Shown here one piece after another: positions 1 to 8,257 of a stretch of DNA of 34,730 nt. Source of the stretch: Planctomycetota bacterium (GTDB taxonomy: Bacteria; Planctomycetota; Planctomycetia; Pirellulales; UBA1268). The notes below the pieces were generated by a model, which ran no database searches, was not told the DNA's origin, and saw nothing but the letters and a program-made list of their open reading frames with translations. Positions within the stretch are counted from its first letter, which is position 1, and every line of letters begins with the position of its first letter. The translations under genes were made by a program, and so were the position numbers. The stretch is from the NCBI GenBank assembly GCA_018970605.1, contig JAGWWA010000019.1:1-34730 (forward strand). The letters are read 5' to 3'.

Positions 1-64
1 GTCCGCAAACTGCAGGCTCCTGCCCGCAGTGAAGAGCTCTCTGGATTCATTGACTGAATACACG

Positions 65-184
65 CCCGCCGGGGCATCCATGCCCCCGGCGGGCTGAAGT
101 CAGTGGCCCGCCCTCCGGGCGGGCAGTGCTGTGGCGCCGCGACCATCCATGCCCCGGCGGGCTGAAGTCAGTGGCCCGCCCTCC
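65..184. repeat. Direct repeat pair with GC hairpins
   Basis: Two near-identical copies of a roughly 41-base segment lie at 75-116 and 144-184, differing by one C. Each contains a 7-bp inverted repeat, GGCGGGC at 88-94 pairing with GCCCGCC at 106-112 in the first copy. The first copy also has an alternative 10-bp stem, CCCGCCGGGG (65-74) with CCCCGGCGGG (84-93), and GCCCGCC (106-112) can instead pair with GGCGGGC at 118-124. The competing pairings and the absence of any credible reading frame suggest a non-coding structured repeat. No function is assigned. Confidence 0.7.
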
Positions 185-186
185 CC

Positions 187-209
187 GTAGCACAGGTTTT
201 CAACCTGTG
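187..209. repeat. Short intergenic hairpin (AGGTT/AACCT type)
   Basis: CACAGGTT (191-198) pairs perfectly with AACCTGTG (202-209) around a three-base loop, preceded by GTAG. Similar GTAG-linked hairpins occur at 25411-25430 and 25732-25752, and a degenerate half copy follows at 226-243. No T-run follows, so it is not a typical terminator. It looks like a small dispersed intergenic repeat. Confidence 0.6.
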
Positions 210-308
210 GCGCCCACTACCGGCACCGGTTGAAAACGTGCTACGACGGCGCCCCGAGTGGGGGCAGCCGGCCTTGAGCCCGCGGCCTACCAACGCCGCC
301 CCCGTGAT

Positions 309-335
309 CCCCTCGCTGGCGCTCGGGGCTTCCTG
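309..335 (+). repeat. 27-bp dispersed box
   Basis: A box beginning CCCCTCGCTGGCGCTC and ending GGCTTCCTG occurs here, at 6825-6852 (one base different), at 5055-5081 in reverse orientation, and in degenerate form at 5129-5155. The 20-base core reads, on the other strand, as the right end of the 130-bp palindromic element, four bases, then the left end of that element. Three of the four boxes lie just upstream of an element copy. Confidence 0.65.
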
Positions 336-356
336 AATCCACCGCGCCGACAGCGA

Positions 357-488
357 GGGGCTGCCAGTGCCCCGGGAGCAGGCGTTGCTGACGAGCGCAG
401 CCATGAATGGCGGAGCGACGTCAGCATCGAGCGAACGGAGCCCAGGATGGGCGGAGTGAGCGTCCTGCGACGGGGCGATGGCAGCCCC
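357..488 (+). repeat. 130-bp palindromic element, copy A
   Basis: The ends GGGGCTGCCAGTGCCCCG and CGGGGCGATGGCAGCCCC form a long outer stem with only a two-base interruption, one position of which is a G-T wobble. Inside are two arms: an outer TGCTGACG/CGTCAGCA pair enclosing GCC-ATGAAT-GGC, and GCCC-AGGAT-GGGC. The plan matches copies B to F, but the arm-2 stem is inverted in sequence, showing compensating change. This copy is more diverged than the others. Confidence 0.8.
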
Positions 489-560
489 GAGCCCACGCAA
501 GAGCCCGCGGACTTCCTGCCGGTCGGCTTCCCCGAACCGCGGATGTCCGCCGGCATCCAC

Positions 561-569
561 TGCTATCAT
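561..569 (+). promoter_or_regulatory. Possible extended -10 promoter for the VOC gene
   Basis: TGCTATCAT is an extended -10 element (TGn followed by TATCAT) and would place a transcript start about 28 bases before the ATG at 604, just before the ribosome site GGGAG at 591-595. There is no convincing -35 hexamer, so the call rests on one motif and its position. Confidence 0.35.
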
Positions 570-603
570 CCGCATCCGTCACGCACCTCCGGGAGTCCCA
601 CCG

Positions 604-1140
604 ATGCATCGCCTCGTCCTCGCCGCCCTGCTCGCCTGCTCCGCCCTGCCCTGCCTCGCCGCCGAGCCCGCCGCGTTTCCACGCACCACGATCGACCTCG
701 GCTGCGTCGTCACCGACCTCGACACGTCGGTCCGCTTCTACACCGACGGGATCGGCTTCCGCGAACTCCCGGGCTTCTCGGTTGACGGGCCGCTCGCCGC
801 CGACGCCGGCCTCACCGACTCAAAGCCGCTCACGATCCGCGTGCTCGTGCTCGGCGAGGGCGATTCCGCGACCAAGCTCAAGCTCATGCAGGTGGCCGAC
901 ACGGCCCCGCGGCCAGGCGATAACGAGTTCATCCACTCACACACCGGTTTCCGTTACCTGACGATCATGGTGGCCGACACCGACGCGGTGCTCGCCAGGC
1001 TCGCGAAACTGGGCGTGAAGCCGCTTGCCAAGTCGCCGGTCGCATTGCCCGACCATCTCGCCAAAGGCATGCATCTGACGTGCGTCCGCGACCCCGACGG
1101 CAACCTCGTCGAACTGATCGGCCCGCGGCCGACCCGGTGA
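604..1140 (+). CDS. Secreted VOC (glyoxalase/bleomycin-resistance fold) protein
   Basis: The 178-residue product begins with a signal peptide (hydrophobic run about residues 4-15, ending CLAAEP) and then a single vicinal-oxygen-chelate domain. VOC hallmarks are the opening strand with LGCVVTDLDTSVRFYTD, the second half opening with YLTIMVADTDAVLARL, and the closing DPDGNLVELIGP. VOC proteins bind a metal and act as lyases, dioxygenases, isomerases or binding proteins; nothing here fixes the substrate, and export to the periplasm is less usual for the family. The ATG at 604 is chosen because GGGAG lies 8 bases upstream and because it gives a proper signal peptide; a longer frame from 478 would not. 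It is convergent with cysC with no gap: the TGA ends at 1140 and the cysC stop begins at 1141. Confidence 0.85.
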   Translation: MHRLVLAALLACSALPCLAAEPAAFPRTTIDLGCVVTDLDTSVRFYTDGIGFRELPGFSVDGPLAADAGLTDSKPLTIRVLVLGEGDSATKLKLMQVADTAPRPGDNEFIHSHTGFRYLTIMVADTDAVLARLAKLGVKPLAKSPVALPDHLAKGMHLTCVRDPDGNLVELIGPRPTR

Positions 1141-1818
1141 TCACCGCGGCGAAATCTTTCCATGCCGCTCCAGCCAGGCGATCACCTGGGCGGCCAATGC
1201 ATCGGGCGGATTCGCCGCCGAGTCGACCACCAGTTCCGGTGTCAGGGGTTCCTCGTAGGGATCGTCGATGCCGGTGAAGCCCTTGATCTCGCCGGCGCGT
1301 GCTTTCTTGTAGAGCCCCTTGGGGTCGCGGCCCTCGCAGACCTCGAGCGGAGCCTTCACGTAGATCTCCACGAAATCACCCGGCGCGAGCAGCCGGCGGA
1401 CGGCGTCGCGGTCGCGACGGTAGGGGCTGATGAAGGCGGTCAGGGCGATGATGCCGGCCTGGGCGAAGAGGTCGGCGACGGAGCCGATTCGCCGGATGTT
1501 CTCCTCGCGGTCGGCGGCACCGAAGCCCAACCCGAATCGCGCGGCAAACTCCTTCCCGTGCCGCTCCTCGAGCATCGCCGGTGCGGCGCTGAGGCCGTGG
1601 CGGACGTTGTCGCCGTCGAGCACGAACGTCCGGCACCCCCGGGCATGGAGGCCGCGGTCCACGGCGTTGGCCAGCGTGCTCTTGCCGCAGCCGGAAAGGC
1701 CCGTGAACCAGAGCACGCAGCCCTTGTGGCCCGCCGCCGCCTCACGATCGGCCCGGCTCACGGCGTGCTCGTGCCAGCGGACATCGACCACCTCGCCATC
1801 CCGCTTCGTCTCAGCCAT
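1141..1818 (-). CDS. cysC: Adenylylsulfate (APS) kinase
   Basis: APS kinase phosphorylates adenylylsulfate to PAPS in the cytoplasm, activating sulfate for reduction or for sulfo-transfer. The 225-residue product has the P-loop GLSGCGKST (residues 40-48), [10 protein letters not shown] (67-76), [10 protein letters not shown] (103-112) and the ISPYR motif with the conserved serine at 131. Between NVRHGL and DREEN there is an insertion of about 18 residues relative to the compact bacterial enzyme. The start at 1818 has the ribosome site GGAGAAGGA immediately upstream. The gene follows the PDZ gene by 29 bases and is probably cotranscribed with it. No sulfate adenylyltransferase (cysD, cysN or sat) is in the window. 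Confidence 0.93.
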   Translation of the reverse strand: MAETKRDGEVVDVRWHEHAVSRADREAAAGHKGCVLWFTGLSGCGKSTLANAVDRGLHARGCRTFVLDGDNVRHGLSAAPAMLEERHGKEFAARFGLGFGAADREENIRRIGSVADLFAQAGIIALTAFISPYRRDRDAVRRLLAPGDFVEIYVKAPLEVCEGRDPKGLYKKARAGEIKGFTGIDDPYEEPLTPELVVDSAANPPDALAAQVIAWLERHGKISPR

Positions 1819-1847
1819 GTTCCTTCTCCATGCCGGCCCGGGGCCAC

Positions 1848-2828
1848 TCACCACGCGTCGAGCCGCACCAGGCACTCGATCCGCTCAGGCTCACCGTCCG
1901 CCGTGCCATCGCGACGAGCGACATCGAGTCGCACCACGTCGCCAGGCGCGCGATCCCCGAGCCGCGTCGTCAGTTCTTCGAAACTCGTGACGTCGACGCC
2001 GTCGATCGACACCACCACGTCGCCGCTCCGCAGGCCCGCCTGATCGGCGGCAGAGCCGGGTTCCACGGTGCGGATTTCGCACCGCCCGCCAAACACGGTG
2101 GAACTCACGCCGAGCCTGCCCCCGCGGCGGACGTCGATCCGTGCATCGGGCAGCCGCTCGGCCAGGAGCCTGGCCTCGGCCGGCCCGGCCCCCGTCCCAA
2201 ACAAGTCGATCCGCTGGACACCCCGCAGGCTCCCGAGCACGGCAAGCGTGTCGGCATCGACCGGCACGCCGTGCATGCTCACCGCCGCCAGCCGCTGCAG
2301 GTCACCGATCAGACGAATATCGGCCGGCGCGCCCCGCCAGGCCGCATGGAACTCGACCTCGAGACCACGGCCGTCGACGGGTGGACGCTCACGAAAGGCC
2401 GCGCCGAGCGACTCGAGCCGTTCACGGGCCGTCGCGGCGCGGCCAAGGCGGTGAAACTCCGTCGCAGCGGCAGCCAGTCGTCGCACCGCTCCGCCGCCGT
2501 CGGCGGCGAGCCGCTCCAGGCTCTCCTCGGCGGCCACGACCGTGCCTTCGTCGTTGGCGTCGAGCATCTGCCGCAGCACCTCGATGCCGCGACTGGCCAC
2601 CTCGAGATCACCATCACGGATCGCCCGCTCCAGCGGTACGGTCGCGGCCTTTCCCTCGTCCACGAGCGACCGGGCGGCGAACTCGCGCCGGGCAAACTGG
2701 TCTGCTCCCAGCTGCCGGACCCATGCATCCACGTCGGCAGCCGCTCCAACGGGCGCACCGCCGATGCAGGCCGCTGCGAGCCCCGTCGCGAGCGGGCGGA
2801 TCAGCCACGTGGTCGGTCGGCCAGCCAT
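1848..2828 (-). CDS. Secreted PDZ-domain protein with HEAT-like helical region
   Basis: The 326-residue product starts with a signal or anchor segment (about residues 8-30, [15 protein letters not shown]). An alanine-rich helical region with repeats such as [19 protein letters not shown] and [15 protein letters not shown] follows, resembling HEAT or armadillo helices (about 40-130). The C-terminal 90 residues form a PDZ domain: [20 protein letters not shown], then [20 protein letters not shown]. There is no protease triad, so it is probably a scaffold or substrate-binding protein in the cell envelope. The start at 2828 has GGAGG four bases upstream, with a TATATT-like -10 a little further up. 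The gene is divergent from the radical SAM gene. Confidence 0.8.
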   Translation of the reverse strand: MAGRPTTWLIRPLATGLAAACIGGAPVGAAADVDAWVRQLGADQFARREFAARSLVDEGKAATVPLERAIRDGDLEVASRGIEVLRQMLDANDEGTVVAAEESLERLAADGGGAVRRLAAAATEFHRLGRAATARERLESLGAAFRERPPVDGRGLEVEFHAAWRGAPADIRLIGDLQRLAAVSMHGVPVDADTLAVLGSLRGVQRIDLFGTGAGPAEARLLAERLPDARIDVRRGGRLGVSSTVFGGRCEIRTVEPGSAADQAGLRSGDVVVSIDGVDVTSFEELTTRLGDRAPGDVVRLDVARRDGTADGEPERIECLVRLDAW

Positions 2829-2913
2829 GAATCCTCCGGATCGTGCCGAATATAACAGCCGCCGGACGGCATCGGCCGCGGGTGTAGGATTGAACCATCC
2901 GCCCACACCGCCC

Positions 2914-4953
2914 ATGACGCTCCCGATCACGCCGCCGCCGCGCCCCTGCCCGCCGCTCCCCACGTCGCGGGCAGAGATGGCGGCGCGCGGCTGGGACTCC
3001 GTTGACGTGGTCCTCGTCAGCGGCGATGCCTACGTCGACCATCCGAGCTTCGCCAACGGACTCATCGGGCGGTTGCTTGAGGCCGCCGGATTCCGTGTGG
3101 CGGTGCTCGCCCAGCCCGACTGGAGCACCTGCGAGGCGTGGCGACAGTTCGGCCGCCCACGGCTCTTCTTCGGCATCTCGGCCGGCAACATGGACTCGAT
3201 GATCAACCACTACACGGCAAACCGGAAGGTGCGGAACGACGACGCCTACTCGCCGAACGGCGAGATCGGACGCCGGCCCGACCGGGCGACCCTCGCCTAC
3301 TGCCAGCGATCGCGCGAGGCGTTTCCCGGAGTGCCCGTCGTGGCCGGCGGCGTCGAGGCCAGCCTGCGGCGGATCGCCCATTACGACTACTGGAGCGACA
3401 CGGTCCGCCGCTCCATCATCCTCGACTCGAAGGCCGACGTGGTGGTCTTCGGCATGGGCGAGCGGACGGTGCTGGAGGTGGCCCGCGGTCTCGACGCCGG
3501 AAAAACCGTCAAGGATCTTCGCGGCATCCGCGGCGTGGCCTACAGGCTCGGCGCGAGCGAGCCGCCGCCGGTCGGCCCCGACACGCTCGAACTGCCGACA
3601 TACGAGTCGGTCACGAGCGACAAACTCGCCTTCTGCGAGATGACGCGGATCTCGCATCTCGAGACGAATCCGCACAATGCCCGCCGGCTCGTGCAGCGGC
3701 ACGGCCGCGAGGCGGTGGTGGTCAATCCACCGGCGCTGCCCCTTGAAGAGTCCGAGATGGACCAGGTCTACAGCCTCCCCTTCACGCGGAGGCCGCACCC
3801 GGCCTACGGCGCGGCGCGGATCCCGGCCTTCGAGGTCGTGGAGCACAGCGTGCAGATCATGCGGGGTTGCTTCGGCGGCTGCACGTTCTGTTCGATCACG
3901 GCCCACGAGGGACGAATCATCCAGAGCCGTTCGCAGGAATCGGTGATCACCGAGATCAAGCTCCTCGCCGCCCAGCCCGGATTCAAGGGAACGGTCTCCG
4001 ACATCGGCGGCCCGACGGCCAACATGTATCAGATGCGGTGCACGCGGCCCGAGGTGGAGGCGAAGTGCCGCCGGCTGTCGTGCGTGCATCCCACGGTCTG
4101 CAAGCTTCTCGGCACGAACCACGGCCCGCTCAAGGACCTGATGCGGGAGGCCCGCACGGTCGAGGGCGTGAAGCGGGTGCTCGTCGCCAGCGGAGTGCGG
4201 ATGGACCTCGCCCGCCGCGACCCCGAGTACCTCGAGGAACTCGCCGCCCATCACGTCGGCGGTCACCTCAAGGTGGCCCCGGAGCACACCGACCCCGAGG
4301 TTCTGAACCTCATGAAGAAGCCCTCGGCCGACGACTACGTCGAGTTCGACAAGGCCTTCAAGGACGCCAGCCGCCGCGTCGGCAAGAAGCAATACACCGT
4401 CCCCTACTTCATCGCCAGCCACCCCGGCAGTGGGATCGAGCAGATGATCGACCTGGCGGTGTTCCTCAAGCGCAACGGCTACAAGCCCGACCAGGTGCAG
4501 GACTTCATCCCCAGCCCGTTCGACATCGCGGCCTGCATGTACCACACCGGGCTCGACCCGATGACGCGGGAGCCGGTGACGATCACGAAGGGGCTCCGCG
4601 ACCGGCGGACGCAGCGGGCGCTCCTGCAGTTCTTCAAGCCGGAGAACTACTTCGAGGTCCGGCGGGCACTCGAACAGGCCGGCCGCCATGACCTGATCGG
4701 CTCGGGCTGCGACTGCCTGATCCCGGCACGGCCACCGAAGGAGGCACTCGACCGCAAGCGGAGCGAGGCGACGCGGGCTTTCACGGAGGAAACGTCGGGC
4801 GACCACTTGAGAGGCGGCCCCGCCGCGGGCCGCGAAGGGAGAGGCGGCCCCGCCACGGGCCGCGATCCCTCTGCGGGCAAGACACCCCGAAAGCAAGGCC
4901 GCCAACGGAAGAGCGTCGGCTATCGCCCCAAGCGGCCCGGACAGAGCCACTAG
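2914..4953 (+). CDS. YgiQ-family radical SAM protein
   Basis: The 679-residue product carries the radical SAM cluster motif CFGGCTFC (Cys319, Cys323, Cys326), which binds the 4Fe-4S cluster that cleaves S-adenosylmethionine. Family features include the N-terminal [51 protein letters not shown], and the late [18 protein letters not shown]. Length and order match the YgiQ/UPF0313 family, whose reaction is not established. The last 65 residues are a basic, low-complexity tail ending [12 protein letters not shown] and include a 30-bp tandem duplication (4809-4868). The ATG at 2914 is chosen because the longer frame runs antisense through the PDZ gene. Confidence 0.92.
   Translation: MTLPITPPPRPCPPLPTSRAEMAARGWDSVDVVLVSGDAYVDHPSFANGLIGRLLEAAGFRVAVLAQPDWSTCEAWRQFGRPRLFFGISAGNMDSMINHYTANRKVRNDDAYSPNGEIGRRPDRATLAYCQRSREAFPGVPVVAGGVEASLRRIAHYDYWSDTVRRSIILDSKADVVVFGMGERTVLEVARGLDAGKTVKDLRGIRGVAYRLGASEPPPVGPDTLELPTYESVTSDKLAFCEMTRISHLETNPHNARRLVQRHGREAVVVNPPALPLEESEMDQVYSLPFTRRPHPAYGAARIPAFEVVEHSVQIMRGCFGGCTFCSITAHEGRIIQSRSQESVITEIKLLAAQPGFKGTVSDIGGPTANMYQMRCTRPEVEAKCRRLSCVHPTVCKLLGTNHGPLKDLMREARTVEGVKRVLVASGVRMDLARRDPEYLEELAAHHVGGHLKVAPEHTDPEVLNLMKKPSADDYVEFDKAFKDASRRVGKKQYTVPYFIASHPGSGIEQMIDLAVFLKRNGYKPDQVQDFIPSPFDIAACMYHTGLDPMTREPVTITKGLRDRRTQRALLQFFKPENYFEVRRALEQAGRHDLIGSGCDCLIPARPPKEALDRKRSEATRAFTEETSGDHLRGGPAAGREGRGGPATGRDPSAGKTPRKQGRQRKSVGYRPKRPGQSH
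4809..4868 (+). repeat. 30-bp tandem duplication inside the radical SAM gene
   Basis: Two adjacent 30-base units (4809-4838 and 4839-4868), nearly identical, encode [10 protein letters not shown] and [10 protein letters not shown] in frame. Because the unit is ten codons, the duplication keeps the reading frame. It lies in the disordered, basic C-terminal tail, where length change is tolerated. Confidence 0.75.
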
Positions 4954-5054
4954 TAAACGTCGCGTGAGTCCCCACAGATAGGTAACCGGGTATCGTAGTA
5001 TCCTGGTCACGCGGACGTTTTCATGGGGAGCGCCGTCAACCATCGCCCATCCGC

Positions 5055-5155
5055 CAGGAAGCCCCGAGCGCCAGCGAGGGGATGGGAGTTGGTGTCAGAA
5101 GCGACCGTGGCGGTGTGTCGTGCCCGAACCCCTCGCTCCCGTTCGAGGCTTTCTG
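5055..5155. repeat. Two copies of the 27-bp box in opposite orientation
   Basis: A minus-oriented copy of the 27-bp box lies at 5055-5081 and a diverged plus-oriented copy at 5129-5155. They sit in the 369-base gene-free stretch before the methyltransferase gene. No gene-like frame is seen here. Confidence 0.6.
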
Positions 5156-5173
5156 ATGGGGTCGGCGAGGCGT

Positions 5174-5264
5174 GCGAGACGGTACCCGTGCCTGAAGCCG
5201 GCATCCGGAAATCAGAGGGCAGGAGGGCCGCAGCGAACGTCCGGCGACGGGGCTGGGCAGGCCC
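5174..5264 (+). repeat. Degenerate, shortened copy of the palindromic element (copy G)
   Basis: This stretch has a left end resembling CCCGTGCC, the second-arm hairpin in the form GGGC-AGGAG-GGCC, the conserved CGAACGTCCGGCGA string at 5232-5245, and a right end GGGGCTGGGCAGGCCC. The first internal arm is largely missing, so it is about 40 bases shorter than complete copies. It ends about 60 bases before the methyltransferase start. Confidence 0.65.
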
Positions 5265-5322
5265 GAACCTCAACTGACAGTCGCACCGATCGGATGCTCC
5301 CGGCAGCAACCCGGACAGTGAG

Positions 5323-6417
5323 TTGACCGTGATCAAATACCTCGGCTCCAAGCGGCTGCTGCTCGACCTGATCGGCGATGCCATCGAGCGGGTGGCACCG
5401 GGGCCGAGCGTCGTCGACCTTTTCAGCGGCACGTCGCGCGTGGGCCACGCCCTCAAGCGGCGTGGCTTTCGCATCGTCGCCAACGACCACAATGCCTACG
5501 CCAACACGCTGGCACGCTGCTACGTCGAAGCCGACCGTGATGACGTCGAACACGACGCTCTCCGCCTGATCGACGAGTTCAATCGGCTCCCAGGAACGCC
5601 CGGCTATTTCACAGAAACCTTCTGCGAGCGGTCTCGATTCTTCCAGCCCAGAAACGGCGCCCGCATCGACGCGATCCGCGAGGAGATCGCCGCCAAGGGG
5701 CTGCGGCCCGACCTCGAGGCGGTGGTGCTCGTGTCGCTTATGGAGGCGGCCGATCGGGTCGATTCCACGACCGGCGTGCAGATGGCCTACCTCAAGCAAT
5801 GGGCACCGCGGGCCTTCAACGACCTGGAACTCCGAATGCCCGACATCCTGCCGCGGCCGAAGGCGGGCCGAAGCGCAGCCCTCTGCCTCGACGCGCTCGA
5901 CGCTGCACGCCGCACGCCCGCCGACGTCGCCTACGTCGATCCGCCGTACAACCAGCACTCGTATCTGGGCAACTACCACGTCTGGGAGTCGCTCGTCCGC
6001 TGGGACAAGCCCGAGGTCTACGGCGTGGCCTGCAAGCGAGCCGACTGCCGGGAGCGGCGGAGCGTGTTCAACTCGCGGCCACGATTCGACGCGGCCATGC
6101 TGGAACTCCTCGCCGCCATCCGGGCCCCGGTGGTGGTCGTGTCGTTCAGCAACGAGGGCTGGCTTGCCCGCGAGCGGCTCGAGGCGATGCTTGCGGGGTT
6201 GTTTGGCGGCCAGGCTCACGTGGCGACGCTCGCCACCGACTACCGCCGCTACGTGGGCGCCCAGATCGGCATCCACAACCTGCAGGGAGAGAAGGTTGGG
6301 AAGGTGAGCCATCTCCGAAACACCGAATACCTCTTCATCGCGGCCGAACGACCACTGGCCGGTGCGATCGACGATCTGGCCGCCGCGGCGCGAACCGCCA
6401 GCCCGGCGGATGCGTAG
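5323..6417 (+). CDS. D12-class adenine-specific DNA methyltransferase
   Basis: This 364-residue enzyme should transfer a methyl group from SAM to adenine N6 in a specific DNA site. It opens with IKYLGSKRLLLDLI, the Dam/D12-class start that helps form the SAM pocket, then motif I DLFSGTSRVGHALK (about residues 33-46) and the catalytic DPPY at 206-209, followed by NQHSYLGNYH. Family proteins are usually 260-370 residues. The first codon is TTG at 5323; GTG at 5329 is equally possible, and the only ribosome site is a weak GGACAG. No restriction endonuclease or specificity gene is adjacent, so it looks like an orphan methylase, lying in repeat-rich DNA, which is compatible with transfer. Confidence 0.88.
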   Translation: MTVIKYLGSKRLLLDLIGDAIERVAPGPSVVDLFSGTSRVGHALKRRGFRIVANDHNAYANTLARCYVEADRDDVEHDALRLIDEFNRLPGTPGYFTETFCERSRFFQPRNGARIDAIREEIAAKGLRPDLEAVVLVSLMEAADRVDSTTGVQMAYLKQWAPRAFNDLELRMPDILPRPKAGRSAALCLDALDAARRTPADVAYVDPPYNQHSYLGNYHVWESLVRWDKPEVYGVACKRADCRERRSVFNSRPRFDAAMLELLAAIRAPVVVVSFSNEGWLARERLEAMLAGLFGGQAHVATLATDYRRYVGAQIGIHNLQGEKVGKVSHLRNTEYLFIAAERPLAGAIDDLAAAARTASPADA

Positions 6418-6450
6418 AAGCACCGGATCAGCCTCCCAGGAAAACTCTCC

Positions 6451-6741
6451 ATGCGCCTCGCTCGTTCGCTCGCCGTGCCGCTCCTCGCCGTCGCCGTGGT
6501 CGCCGCCGGAGGGCGATGCGCATCGGCCCGCAGCCCGCGCAATCCCTACTCGAGCTTCAACCTGTCGGGCATCAACTACGGGGCGATGCAGTGGGAGCGG
6601 GCCCAGCGGCAGGGCAAACGGGTCTGGCCGTACTACAACTCGCCGACACCGCGGTATTCCCGAGGGGGCAGCGTCGGTGTCGCAGGGGGTGTGATCGGCG
6701 GCGGCACTGTCCGCACCAGTTCCCGCGGCTGGCGGCGCTGA
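6451..6741 (+). CDS. Small secreted protein, unknown function
   Basis: The 96-residue product has a signal peptide ([20 protein letters not shown], cleavage probably near SARS). The mature part is rich in Tyr, Trp, Arg and Gly: GINYGAMQWERAQRQGKRVW followed by PYYN, then a Gly-Ser-Arg tail. I do not recognise a named family. The polar aromatic composition suggests an envelope-associated peptide. ATG 6451 has AGGAAA upstream. It follows the methyltransferase by 33 bases and may be cotranscribed, although its role seems unrelated. Confidence 0.7.
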   Translation: MRLARSLAVPLLAVAVVAAGGRCASARSPRNPYSSFNLSGINYGAMQWERAQRQGKRVWPYYNSPTPRYSRGGSVGVAGGVIGGGTVRTSSRGWRR

Positions 6742-6824
6742 GCGCGCGGGCGTCGATCAGCCGTCGCTCCGGATTCGTTCGGGGCCTGAGCGTGGTGGGG
6801 CCTGATGATGCTTCAGTCCCGCAT

Positions 6825-6852
6825 CCCCTCGCTGGCGCTCAGGGCTTCCTGA
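6825..6852 (+). repeat. 27-bp dispersed box
   Basis: This copy differs by one base from the box at 309-335. It precedes palindromic element copy B by about 27 bases, the same arrangement and similar spacing as the first box has with copy A. It falls in the 289-base gap between the small secreted protein and the GNAT-like gene. Confidence 0.65.
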
Positions 6853-6878
6853 TTGCCTCGGCATAGCGTTCGAGGCGA

Positions 6879-7010
6879 GCGGCTGCCCGTGCCAATCGAG
6901 CGGCGTAGGAAACCGAGCGGAGTCTGGAGGGCGAAGCGAGGTTTCCTGAGAGTGAGCGAAGGGCAGGATGCCCCGCAGCGAACGTCCAGCGAGATGGCAC
7001 GGGCAGCCCC
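6879..7010 (+). repeat. 130-bp palindromic element, copy B
   Basis: The ends GGCTGCCCGTGCCA (6881-6894) and TGGCACGGGCAGCC (6995-7008) are perfectly complementary over 14 bases. Internal arm 1 is closed by AGGAAACC/GGTTTCCT, with a decayed apical hairpin. Arm 2 is GGGC-AGGAT-GCCC. The conserved CGAACGTCC follows arm 2. The copy ends about 20 bases from the stop codon of the downstream minus-strand gene, where it could form the 3' end of that transcript. Confidence 0.85.
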
Positions 7011-7030
7011 GAGCAGCGTGGCGGACACAT

Positions 7031-8164
7031 TCACGCCTGCGGCGGGTCGTCCTGATACATGCGGTACTTCTTCGTGACGATCGCCCCGCCCCGTTCGAGC
7101 GTGCGTCGTGAGAGGTAGTTGCTCTCGAGCACCCAGGAGAACTCCACCGCCTCCAGGCCCCACGCGATGAACCGCTCGTAGAGTCCGCTCATCAACACCA
7201 GGCCGATGCCCCAGGCCTGATACTCCGGGACCACATTCGTGCTGATCGCCCGCAGCCGCTTGATGGCCTTCTTGTTCCAGAGCAGCCGCAGGAAGCCGAA
7301 CGGAAACAGCCGGCCGTCGATCGCCTTGATCCGTGGGTTGTAATCGAGCAGGCAGAAGACGGCTCCGACCGGCTTGCCCCCCACCTCCGCCACGATCGCG
7401 AGTTCCGGCTCGATGAGATACTTGAGACTGGCCGCCATGTGGTCCACCTCGCCGGGCGTGAGCGGCACGAAGCCCCAGGTTCCCCCCAGGCTCTCGTTGT
7501 AGATGTGGAGAAACATCCGCACCTCTTCGGCGAACCGGCTCTTGTCGAGCGGGCGCAGCGTGACGCCGAATCGCTCCTTCACTCCCTCGATCATCGTGGC
7601 GAGCTTCGGGTCGATGCCGTCGAGCATCGACGTCTCGCCGTAGAAGGCGAACATGTCCTCGACCTTGCCGAAGCCGGCATCCTCGACCAGGTGGGCGTAC
7701 CACGGCCGGTTGTGCGTCATCATGAAGAACGGGGGCGTGTCGAACCCGTCGATCAGCAGGCCGCATTCGTAGTTGAGCGTGGGGTTCGCCGGGCCGCGGA
7801 TGGAACTCATGCCCTGGGCATGCAGCCAGTCGCCCGCCGCCTGGAAGAGCGCCCGCGAGGCGGCCGTGTCGTCGTCGCACTCGAAGAAGCCGAAGAAGCC
7901 CCGCTGCTCCTTGTAGCGGTCGATGTGGCCGGCGTTGACGATCGCCGTGATCCGCCCCACGTCGCGGCCGCCGCGGGTGACCAGGAACGACCGGCTCTTC
8001 GACCGCTCGTAGAACGGGTGCTTGCGGAACCCGAGCAGTTCCTCCTGCGACATGATCAGCGGTGGCATCCAGCAGGGATCGTCCTGGTAGATCCGCCACG
8101 GCAGGCGGATGAACCGCTGCTGCTGGCCCCTCGTCTCGACCGGCTGGATGGCGATGTCGGCCAC
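7031..8164 (-). CDS. GNAT-superfamily-like protein of the GPANPTLNYECG type
   Basis: The 377-residue product resembles a broadly distributed bacterial family annotated as N-acetyltransferase-like. It has RFIRLPWRIYQDDPCWMPPL at the start, then SIRGPANPTLNYECGLLIDG (121-140), PPFFMMTHNRPWYAHL, and a C-terminal GNAT-like half with VPEYQAWGIGLVLMSGLYER. The acceptor substrate is unknown. I place the start at GTG 8164 because GGGAGG lies five bases upstream; an ATG at 8188 would add eight residues but would put that ribosome site inside the gene. It lies 93 bases downstream of the SAM methyltransferase on the same strand. Confidence 0.8.
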   Translation of the reverse strand: MADIAIQPVETRGQQQRFIRLPWRIYQDDPCWMPPLIMSQEELLGFRKHPFYERSKSRSFLVTRGGRDVGRITAIVNAGHIDRYKEQRGFFGFFECDDDTAASRALFQAAGDWLHAQGMSSIRGPANPTLNYECGLLIDGFDTPPFFMMTHNRPWYAHLVEDAGFGKVEDMFAFYGETSMLDGIDPKLATMIEGVKERFGVTLRPLDKSRFAEEVRMFLHIYNESLGGTWGFVPLTPGEVDHMAASLKYLIEPELAIVAEVGGKPVGAVFCLLDYNPRIKAIDGRLFPFGFLRLLWNKKAIKRLRAISTNVVPEYQAWGIGLVLMSGLYERFIAWGLEAVEFSWVLESNYLSRRTLERGGAIVTKKYRMYQDDPPQA

Positions 8165-8257
8165 GGAAACCTCCCTGTTTTCGTGCATCTTGGGTGGCCG
8201 CGGTCATGGCCGTCAAATCGGCCCGCGGCGACGGTGAGCCGCCGCGGCCGCCCGCCG

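Noticed and set aside
2614-5043. Very long minus-strand frame opposite the radical SAM gene
   Set aside because: It is the antisense shadow of a well-recognised gene; high third-position GC removes stops on the other strand, and its translation has no recognisable motif.
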